DNA from: a virus
Length of the DNA: 28,364 nt
Direction: 5' to 3' (one strand)
Virus record (IMG/VR): IMGVR_UViG_3300042691_035697
Location: 1-28,364 of that record
Shown here: one piece after another, positions 20,371 through 25,895 of the stretch
How positions within the stretch are numbered: the stretch's first letter is position 1
How the letters are laid out: every line of letters begins with the position of its first letter
Program-made: the position numbers and the translations under genes
The notes under the pieces: generated by a model
Databases searched by the model: none
Seen by the model: only the letters and a program-made list of their open reading frames with translations
Told to the model about the DNA's origin: nothing

Positions 20371-21423
20371 ATGACCCGGACACACGACCAGATCGCACTT
20401 CTCGCGACCCGAGATTTTCCGCCGCCCGGCGATGTGCCGGCCGCGCCTGACTGGGTGCACCTGCTGCCCGGCCCTCTCGGCCTGCCGATCCGGACCGGCG
20501 ACGGCCGCGGCCCCTATCGCGTCGAGGATGCGGGCCGCCTGATCGCCGAGAGCTTTGCCGAGACCGACAGGCTGGCGATCGACGAAAACCATGCGACCGA
20601 CCTTGCCGCACCGCGGGGCGAGCCTGCGCCGGCGCGCGGCTGGATCGTGGCGATGGAAGCCCGCCCCGACGGCATCTGGGGTCGTGTGGAATGGAACGGC
20701 TCGGGCCAGGCGCTTCTGGCCGACCGCGCCTATCGCGGGATCAGCCCCGTTATCCTTCACGACAAGGCCGGCGTCATCCGGAGCATCCTCCGCGCCAGTC
20801 TTGTCAACCGCCCGAACCTGCGCGGGCTGACCGCGCTCAACCAAGAGGACCCAGAAGCCATGGCGTTCATGGAAAAGCTGAAGGAGATGCTCGGCCTGCC
20901 GGCGGGCGCCACGGAGGACGACATCCTCGCGGCCATCGGCGGCAGGCAGAGCGATGCGGCGATGCAGTCCGCCATCGCCGAGATCGGCGCCGCGCTGGGC
21001 GTCGAGGGTGGCGAGACATCGAGCGTGGTCGCTGCCGCCAGGGTCGCGGGCGCGGGCAAGGAGAGCCTGGTCGCGCTGCAGGCGCAGGTCGACCGGCTGA
21101 CCGCCGAGCTGACGGAAACGGTGACCGCGCGCAAGCGGGCCGCATCGGAAGCCTTCATCGACGGCGCGATCCGCGACTGCCGAGCCGGGCTCAACGCCGG
21201 CAACCGCGACGAGATGATCGCGCTGCATATGACCAGCCCCGACGCGGTCGAAAAGCTCGTGCTCGGGATGCCCAAGCTGGTGACGACCAAGGCCGCTGCC
21301 GAGCCGCCGAAGGACGGCGAGATCAGCCTGAACGCCGAACAGCGCCAGGCCGCCGATCTCCTTGGCGTGCCGCACGACAAGTTCCTCGACACCCTCAAGG
21401 CCGAACAGAAGGAGGCCCGCTGA
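20371..21423 (+). CDS. I: Prohead protease with C-terminal scaffold (Mu gpI-like)
   Basis: The 350-residue protein corresponds to Mu I (Mu-like protease family). The N-terminal half shows LAIDENHATD with His74, the strand ARGWIVAME, GRVEWNGSGQALLADRAYRG and ISPVILHD with Ser125, followed by the typical LVNRPNLRGL. His74 and Ser125 are the likely catalytic pair. The C-terminal half (from about 164) is a helical, coiled-coil-rich scaffold. The protease cuts scaffold and itself during head maturation. The ATG stands after a gap with a possible late promoter; no strong ribosome site is seen. Confidence 0.9.
   Translation: MTRTHDQIALLATRDFPPPGDVPAAPDWVHLLPGPLGLPIRTGDGRGPYRVEDAGRLIAESFAETDRLAIDENHATDLAAPRGEPAPARGWIVAMEARPDGIWGRVEWNGSGQALLADRAYRGISPVILHDKAGVIRSILRASLVNRPNLRGLTALNQEDPEAMAFMEKLKEMLGLPAGATEDDILAAIGGRQSDAAMQSAIAEIGAALGVEGGETSSVVAAARVAGAGKESLVALQAQVDRLTAELTETVTARKRAASEAFIDGAIRDCRAGLNAGNRDEMIALHMTSPDAVEKLVLGMPKLVTTKAAAEPPKDGEISLNAEQRQAADLLGVPHDKFLDTLKAEQKEAR
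20860..21423 (+). CDS. Z: Nested scaffold protein (Mu gpZ-like), internal start
   Basis: An in-frame ATG at residue 164 of the protease, MAFMEKLKEML, is preceded by AGAGGA (20844-20849) ten bases upstream and stands right after the protease domain. It would give a 187-residue helical protein with a central coiled coil (ALQAQVDRLTAELTETV) and the C-terminal AEQRQAADLLGVPHDKFL, the usual scaffold end. In Mu, gene Z lies inside I in just this way. The scaffold fills and shapes the prohead and is removed by the protease. The internal start is likely but not certain; the second ATG three codons on is a lesser choice. Confidence 0.65.
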   Translation: MAFMEKLKEMLGLPAGATEDDILAAIGGRQSDAAMQSAIAEIGAALGVEGGETSSVVAAARVAGAGKESLVALQAQVDRLTAELTETVTARKRAASEAFIDGAIRDCRAGLNAGNRDEMIALHMTSPDAVEKLVLGMPKLVTTKAAAEPPKDGEISLNAEQRQAADLLGVPHDKFLDTLKAEQKEAR

Positions 21424-21854
21424 TGCCGCTGACCGCTGACCGCAACACCCAGACCTGGCTTGGCGACCGCCGGTCCGGTCCCGTGGGCGCCTCGACCCGC
21501 ATCTTTGCGGGCGCGCTCATCATGCGCAACGCCTCGGGCTTTCTGGTCCGCGGCGCCGTGGCGACCGGTGCCTTCGGCGTCGGCATCGCCGAAGAGCCCG
21601 CCGACAACACGGGCGGCGCGAACGCGGCGATCAACGTCCTTTACCGGACCGGGATCACCGCGCGGTTCCGCAACTCGACCGCGGGCGACCTGATCGCCCA
21701 GGCCGATGTCGGCGGCATCGCCTGGATCGCCGACGACGACCAGGTCGCCAAGACCAACGGCACCAACACCCGGTCCCGCGCCGGGATCATCGAGGCGGTC
21801 GATTCCCAGGGTGTCTGGGTCCGTCTCGACGAAGCCATCACCCGCGCCGCGTAA
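21423..21854 (+). CDS. Small capsid-associated (head decoration-like) protein
   Basis: The 143-residue protein lies between scaffold and major capsid genes, overlapping the former by one base. It is beta-rich and Gly/Ala-rich (STRIFAGALIMRNASGFLVR, then GVGIAEEPADNTGG and GGIAWIADDDQV), with no signal peptide or cysteine. This is the usual appearance and place of head decoration proteins or the DUF2190-like group in other phages. It probably sits on the outer head surface. The family is inferred by position and composition. Confidence 0.65.
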   Translation: MPLTADRNTQTWLGDRRSGPVGASTRIFAGALIMRNASGFLVRGAVATGAFGVGIAEEPADNTGGANAAINVLYRTGITARFRNSTAGDLIAQADVGGIAWIADDDQVAKTNGTNTRSRAGIIEAVDSQGVWVRLDEAITRAA

Positions 21855-21865
21855 GGAGAGCCGCG

Positions 21866-22759
21866 ATGATCATCAGCCAAGCGAACCTCGACGCGCTGCG
21901 CGTCGGCTTCAAGACCGAATTCCAGCGCGGCCTCGGCATGGCGCCGCTCCTGCGCGACCGGGTTGCCATGACCGTGCGCTCGACCACCTTCGAGAGCCGC
22001 TACGGCTGGCTGCGCAAGATGCCGGGCATGCGCGAGTGGATCGGCCCGCGCGTCGTCGACAACGTGGCCGAAGCCTCCTACTCGATTGCCAACCGGCACT
22101 TCGAGAAGACCGTCTCGGTCGACCGCAACGACATCGAGGACGACAACCTCGGCCAATATGCGCCGATGTTTGCCGAGCTCGGCGAGCTTGCCGCGGCCCT
22201 GCCCGAACAGCTGGTCTGGGCGCTGCTTAACGCCGGCTTCTCGACCAACTGCTGGGACGGGCAGTTCTTCTTCGATACCGATCACCCGATCCTGGACGCC
22301 AACGGGGCCGAGACGACCTTTGCCAATACCGACGGCGGATCGGGAACGCCCTGGTTCCTGCTTTCCACGAACCGGTCGGTCAAGCCGATCATCTATCAGG
22401 AACGCAAGCCGGTCGAGTTCGTCACGAAGGATCGCCCGGAAGACGACAACGTCTTCAGCGATCGGATGTTCTTCTACGGAGCCGACCTGCGCTGCAACGT
22501 CGGCTACGGCTTCCCGCAGATGGCCTGGGGGTCGCGCCAGACGCTGAACGCCGCGAACTATGCGATCGCCCGGGCGGCGATCCAGAACATGAAGGGCGAC
22601 GGCGGGCGGCCTCTCGGCCTCGTGCCGAACCTTCTGGTCGTGCCGCCGTCGCTGGAAAGCGCGGGCCGGCAGATCCTGAACAGCGAGTACGGCACCGGCG
22701 GGATCACGAACGAATGGAAAGGCACGGCCGAACTGCTTGTCGTGCCCTGGCTGGCCTGA
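21866..22759 (+). CDS. T: Major capsid protein (Mu gpT-like)
   Basis: The 297-residue protein is a clear gpT homologue: an N-terminal LDALRVGFKTEFQRGL, the SRYGWLRKMPGMREWIGPRV segment, FEKTVSVDRNDIEDDNLGQY, FFDTDHPILD and the C-terminal NEWKGTAELLVVPWL. It forms the hexamers and pentamers of the icosahedral shell with an HK97-like fold. AAGGAGA is seven bases before the ATG, good for high expression. A long hairpin follows the stop. Confidence 0.95.
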   Translation: MIISQANLDALRVGFKTEFQRGLGMAPLLRDRVAMTVRSTTFESRYGWLRKMPGMREWIGPRVVDNVAEASYSIANRHFEKTVSVDRNDIEDDNLGQYAPMFAELGELAAALPEQLVWALLNAGFSTNCWDGQFFFDTDHPILDANGAETTFANTDGGSGTPWFLLSTNRSVKPIIYQERKPVEFVTKDRPEDDNVFSDRMFFYGADLRCNVGYGFPQMAWGSRQTLNAANYAIARAAIQNMKGDGGRPLGLVPNLLVVPPSLESAGRQILNSEYGTGGITNEWKGTAELLVVPWLA

Positions 22760-22765
22760 CGGCGG

Positions 22766-22816
22766 CCGTCGGTTGATCAGCGGGGCGGTCCGTCCGCCCC
22801 GTCACTGAACCGACGG
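22766..22816 (+). terminator. Long two-part hairpin after the major capsid gene
   Basis: An outer stem CCGTCGGTT (22766-22774) pairs with AACCGACGG (22808-22816), and an inner stem CGGGGCGG (22781-22788) pairs with CCGCCCCG (22794-22801) round a five-base loop. The six-base stretches between the stems are unpaired on both sides. There is no T-run, so a rho-independent terminator in the strict sense is not shown. It may weaken read-through or protect the 3' end of the abundant capsid message. Confidence 0.5.
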
Positions 22817-22856
22817 TGCCGGCCCGCCTTGCCGGATCAGAGGAGTTGCAGAGACG

Positions 22857-23126
22857 ATGACCAGCGAACAGAAGACCGCGACCAGCGAACAGAAGACCGC
22901 GACCAGCGAACAGAAGACCGCGACCAGCGAACAGAAGACCGCCAAGCCCAAAAACCGGCCGCCTGCCGTCGTTACCGTCGTGGCCAAGCAGGCCTCGCGC
23001 TGGCGGATCGGCCGGCAGTTCGGGCCGGTGCCCGTCGACATTCCCGCCGCCGAGCTGAGCGAGGACGACCTCGCCCGTCTGCATGCGGACCCCCTTCTCG
23101 TCGTCACGGCGGGCTCCGACGCCTGA
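22857..23126 (+). CDS. Mu gp35-like protein with four heptapeptide repeats
   Basis: The 89-residue protein begins with four copies of TSEQKTA (residues 2-29), then a KPKNRPP linker, and a folded C-terminal part (VVTVVAKQASRWRIGRQFGP to LARLHADPLLVV) that fits the Mu-like gp35 / HI1506-type domain. The domain is found after the major capsid gene in Mu and FluMu and is probably linked with the head or connector. The repeat is lysine-, glutamate- and threonine-rich and surely disordered. AGGAG lies 11 bases before the ATG. Confidence 0.75.
   Translation: MTSEQKTATSEQKTATSEQKTATSEQKTAKPKNRPPAVVTVVAKQASRWRIGRQFGPVPVDIPAAELSEDDLARLHADPLLVVTAGSDA
22860..22943 (+). repeat. 21-bp tandem repeat, four copies, in-frame
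   Basis: Four 21-bp units (22860-22880, 22881-22901, 22902-22922, 22923-22943) are identical but for the last base of the fourth unit (GCC in place of GCG). Each encodes TSEQKTA. The near-perfect match says the expansion is recent; copy number may vary by slippage without breaking the frame. Confidence 0.95.
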
Positions 23127-23135
23127 CGCGGGAGT

Positions 23136-23160
23136 GCGACCCCGGGGCAAACCGGGGCGC
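23136..23160 (+). other. Hairpin between gp35-like and gp36 genes
   Basis: CCCCGG (23140-23145) pairs with CCGGGG (23152-23157) round a GGCAAA loop, and the stem extends with GCG/CGC past a single bulged A. It is the first of two hairpins in the 108-base gap. Confidence 0.5.
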
Positions 23161-23165
23161 GTGCA

Positions 23166-23201
23166 GTCCTCCCGGCGCCGTGCCGGGCCCGCCGGGAGGA
23201 C
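23166..23201 (+). terminator. Strong hairpin, possible terminator, before gp36
   Basis: GTCCTCCCGGCG (23166-23177) pairs perfectly with CGCCGGGAGGAC (23190-23201), a 12-bp stem with a 12-base loop. CGCTTTCAAT follows, only a very short T-run. The right arm contains GGGAGGA, so opening of the stem could expose a pseudo-ribosome site. It could stop or slow transcription between the head and the neck/tail genes. Confidence 0.55.
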
Positions 23202-23234
23202 CGCTTTCAATCCGGCTTGAAGCGAGCGTGAAAC

Positions 23235-23666
23235 ATGCCCTACGCGACCCTTTCCCAGCTGACGGCCCGCTATGGCGAGCGGGTGCTGGTCGCGCTCACC
23301 GACCGGGGCGACATCCCGACGCATCTGGTGTCCGAGGCGGTCGTCGACCGCGCGCTGGCCGATACCGATGCGCTGATCGACGGCTATCTGATGGCGCGCT
23401 ACGTGCTGCCGATCGTCGGCACCGTGCCGCCGCTCCTGGCCGACCTCGCCCAGGCCATCGCGATCTACAAGCTGCACGTCCAGCAGGCCGACCCCAAGAT
23501 CGAAGCCGACTACAAGGACGCGCTGCGCATGCTGCAGCAGATTGCCGCCGGCACGATGCGGCTGCCGGTCGCCGGGATCGAGCCGCCGACCCAGGGCGGG
23601 TCGGGCGCGGTGGTGACCGACCGTGACAGACCCTTCTCGGCCGACACGATGCAGGGCTTCATCTGA
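23235..23666 (+). CDS. DUF1320 protein (Mu gp36-like)
   Basis: The 143-residue protein has the features of DUF1320: the start MPYATLSQLTARYGERVLV, the segment ALADTDALIDGYLMARYVLP and a helical part with LAQAIAIYKLHV. Mu gp36 has the same place and plan. Members are head-tail connector-like proteins. No strong ribosome site is visible, so its level may depend on read-through past the hairpins. It ends in a one-base overlap with the next ATG. Confidence 0.88.
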   Translation: MPYATLSQLTARYGERVLVALTDRGDIPTHLVSEAVVDRALADTDALIDGYLMARYVLPIVGTVPPLLADLAQAIAIYKLHVQQADPKIEADYKDALRMLQQIAAGTMRLPVAGIEPPTQGGSGAVVTDRDRPFSADTMQGFI

Positions 23667-24094
23667 TGTTCGTCGAAGCCGTCAAAGCCCGCCTGTCCGA
23701 TGCCGTGCCGGCGCTGCGCACGGTCGAAGGCGCGGCAAACCTGGCCGCGCTGATGGCGTCGAACGGGCTCCCGCAGCAGACGCCGGCGGCGCATGTCGTC
23801 ACGCTTGGCATCCAGGGCGGCGACGAGGAGGCGGCGGCTGGCGCTTTCGTTCAGTCGGTGACCGAGGTGGTCGGGGTCATCGTGACCTGGCGGATGGTCG
23901 TCCAGACCGACCGCGCGGTGGCCGACGTCGAGACGCTGATCGACGAGATCACGCAGGCCGTGGCCGGCTGGGAGCCCGAGGGCGCGATGGCGCCCTTCCG
24001 GCTGCTGCGCGGCCAGCTCGTGACCATGAACAAGGGGACGCTGGTCTACCAGCTCGACTTCGCGATCCCCAACCAGCTGAGGATTTTCGGATGA
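23666..24094 (+). CDS. Mu gp37-like protein, possible tail terminator
   Basis: The 142-residue protein starts MFVEAVKARLSDAVPALRTV and has alternating strands and helices with GVIVTWRMVVQTDRAVADV and a C-terminal VYQLDFAIPNQLRIFG. This is how Mu gp37-like or tail-terminator proteins look, which cap the tail tube and join it to the head. The place between gp36 and the tail-tube-like gene agrees. The exact family is inferred from position and pattern. Confidence 0.7.
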   Translation: MFVEAVKARLSDAVPALRTVEGAANLAALMASNGLPQQTPAAHVVTLGIQGGDEEAAAGAFVQSVTEVVGVIVTWRMVVQTDRAVADVETLIDEITQAVAGWEPEGAMAPFRLLRGQLVTMNKGTLVYQLDFAIPNQLRIFG

Positions 24095-24240
24095 AGAAAG
24101 CCGCCGCCGAGACCGCAGGGTTGAAGACCCCGCCGCCGCTGCCTGCAGAGGGCGGCAGCTACACCCGCAACCCCGACGGCTCGCTTTCCCGCGACAGCGC
24201 CGGCAGCCCGGCCGCCGAACCCCCCGCAGAGGAGGCATAG
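24091..24240 (+). CDS. Short disordered protein, 49 residues (gp38 position)
   Basis: The frame starts in an ATGA overlap and stops right before the next ATG. The product is Pro-, Ala- and Glu-rich with a central GSYTRNPDGSLSRD. No fold is predicted by eye. A small gene stands at this place in Mu (gp38) and its relatives. Its coupling to both neighbours supports that it is real; the function is not known. Confidence 0.6.
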   Translation: MKKAAAETAGLKTPPPLPAEGGSYTRNPDGSLSRDSAGSPAAEPPAEEA

Positions 24241-25179
24241 ATGCCCGTCACCACCCAGCGCTGGAACACGAAAATCCTGCTTGCCAAGATCGAGACGGCC
24301 TACGGCACCGACAGCGTGCCGGTGCCCGCCACGGACGCGATCTTTGCCCGCGACGTCGAACTGACCCCGATGGAAGGCAGCGACCTCGCGCGCGAGCTCG
24401 AGCAGCCCTTCATGGGCCACAACGTCACAATTGCAGCCGATCTGCACACGCGGCTCAGCTTCCGCGTCGAATTTGCGCCGTCCGGAACCGCCGGGACCGC
24501 CCCGCGCTGGGGGGCGCTGCTGCGCGCCTGCGGCTGCGCGCAGGTCGTCTCGACCGGCGTCTCGGTCACCTACAACCCGGTGTCCGACGCGCATGAAAGC
24601 GTCACCTTCTATCTCTGGATCGGGGGCACGCGGTATGTCGTGCGCGGCGCGCGGGGCAATGCGCGGATCGAACTGGCCGCAAGCGGCATCCCCTACATCG
24701 TCTTCGACTTCTGGGGGCTGTTCTCGCAGCCGACCGATGTCACGCGGGTGACGCCGTCGCTGTCCGGATGGCCGCTGGTCCAGGCCGTGTCGGACACCAA
24801 CACGCCGACCTTCACCATCGGCGGCGCGGACTTCATCCTGCGCAACCTGAACTTCGACCTCGGCAATGCGGTCGAGCCGCGGATGCTGATCAACAGCGAG
24901 GAAATGTGGATCACCGCCAAGGCCGAGACGGTCGAATGGCAGATGGAAGCGGTGCCGCTCGCGACCTGGAACCCCTACGCCCTTTCGGCCGCGCGGACCA
25001 CCGTCGCGGCGGTCGTCGCGCATGGGGTCGGCGCGGGGCGGATCGCCACGCTCACCCTGCCGCGGCTCGAGGTGCAGCGGCCGCAGGTGACCGGCGCGCA
25101 GAACGTCAAGGAATGGTCGCTGCGCGGCAATCCGATCCCGAACGCCGGCAACGACCAGTGGACGCTCGTCCTGACCTGA
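24241..25179 (+). CDS. Major tail (tail tube) protein, siphovirus type
   Basis: The 312-residue protein is beta-rich and starts RWNTKILLAKIETAYGTDSV, as many phage tail tube proteins do (KxExxYGxD pattern). Other features are RVEFAPSGTAGTAPRWGALL and RACGCAQVVS, also usual in this family. It precedes the G/GT chaperone and tape-measure genes, the standard siphovirus order. There is no sheath gene in the window, so the tail is probably non-contractile. GAGGAGG precedes the ATG. Confidence 0.8.
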   Translation: MPVTTQRWNTKILLAKIETAYGTDSVPVPATDAIFARDVELTPMEGSDLARELEQPFMGHNVTIAADLHTRLSFRVEFAPSGTAGTAPRWGALLRACGCAQVVSTGVSVTYNPVSDAHESVTFYLWIGGTRYVVRGARGNARIELAASGIPYIVFDFWGLFSQPTDVTRVTPSLSGWPLVQAVSDTNTPTFTIGGADFILRNLNFDLGNAVEPRMLINSEEMWITAKAETVEWQMEAVPLATWNPYALSAARTTVAAVVAHGVGAGRIATLTLPRLEVQRPQVTGAQNVKEWSLRGNPIPNAGNDQWTLVLT

Positions 25180-25206
25180 TTTGACCCACCCGACCCGGAG
25201 CAGCTT

Positions 25207-25530
25207 ATGTTCAACATCAACAAGACCCCGACCTTCACCGTCCAGGTGCCGATTGTCATCGACGGGATCGACGAGCCGATGAGCCTGCGCGCCACCTTCC
25301 GCGCTGTCTCGGACGACGAGCTGCTCGCGGCCGAGTCCCGGTCGATCGAGGGGTTCAAGGCCTTCCTGCGGCGCATCACCGTGCAGCTGCATGATCTCGA
25401 GAATGACGAGGGCAAGCCGGTCGCCTTCACGCCGGAGCTTTTCGAGGAGCTGCTCGGGCAGGCCCATGTCCGCGTGGCGCTGCAGGCCGCCTTCTGGAAG
25501 GCGATGCTCAAGGCCCGCGTGGGAAACTGA
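25207..25530 (+). CDS. Tail assembly chaperone G
   Basis: The 107-residue protein with a strand-rich start (TPTFTVQVPIVIDGIDEPMS) and a helical C-terminal half stands between the tail tube and tape-measure genes, the place of lambda gpG. Its stop codon comes directly after GGGAAAC, a -1 slippery site; slipping gives the longer GT protein. The chaperone coats the tape measure and gathers tail tube subunits but is absent from the final tail. GGAG is seven bases before the ATG. Confidence 0.8.
   Translation: MFNINKTPTFTVQVPIVIDGIDEPMSLRATFRAVSDDELLAAESRSIEGFKAFLRRITVQLHDLENDEGKPVAFTPELFEELLGQAHVRVALQAAFWKAMLKARVGN
25521..25527 (+). other. -1 programmed frameshift site GGGAAAC
   Basis: In the zero frame the codons are GTG GGA AAC TGA, so the heptamer is G GGA AAC, the canonical X XXY YYZ pattern; lambda uses GGGAAAG at the same place in G-T. 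The stop follows directly. After the slip, the next codon is CTG at 25527 and the frame is open to 25895. Confidence 0.85.
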
Positions 25531-25895
25531 AATGGGCAGGGGGCGCCTGGGTCCGTGGCGAACTCCTTGCCCGCGATGACGACGACGATGCGCTGGCCGA
25601 TGCGCTGGACGATGCGCGCCGCTGGGGGATCGAGCTTCGGTCCGAGGATATTGCCCCCAAGGAACGCGAGGGCATCTGGGAGGAGAACCTGGCCGCCGTC
25701 ACGGCATTCCTGGCCGTCTCGACACAGTGGCGGATGGTTTCGGGGGCGGCGGGCATGATGGTGACGGGCCTTGATTATGCCGGCGCGCGGGCCGGCCTCG
25801 AGGCCCTGGGGATGGTGGTGACGCCCCGGCTCTGGGGCGATCTTCAGGCGATCGAGGCGGGCGCGCTCGCCGAGTTGAACAGGCAGAGACGATGA
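25527..25895 (+). CDS. T extension of the GT tail assembly chaperone, read by -1 frameshift
   Basis: From CTG 25527 the frame runs 122 codons to TGA 25893-25895, starting LKWAGGAWVRGELLARDDDD and ending ALAELNRQRR. It has no usable start codon near its beginning, so it should be made only as a fusion with G (107 + 122 = 229 residues). An acidic DDDDDALADALDDA stretch and a helical core are seen. Its last codons overlap the tape-measure ATG (ATGA). The GT form recruits the tape-measure protein in lambda. This exact span was not drawn from a start codon: the true product is join(25207..25527,25527..25895). Confidence 0.8.
   Translation: MKWAGGAWVRGELLARDDDDDALADALDDARRWGIELRSEDIAPKEREGIWEENLAAVTAFLAVSTQWRMVSGAAGMMVTGLDYAGARAGLEALGMVVTPRLWGDLQAIEAGALAELNRQRR

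Noticed and set aside
22857-22943. CRISPR-like array
   Set aside because: The repeats are directly adjacent with no spacers, and keep the reading frame of a phage gene, so they are a coding tandem repeat.
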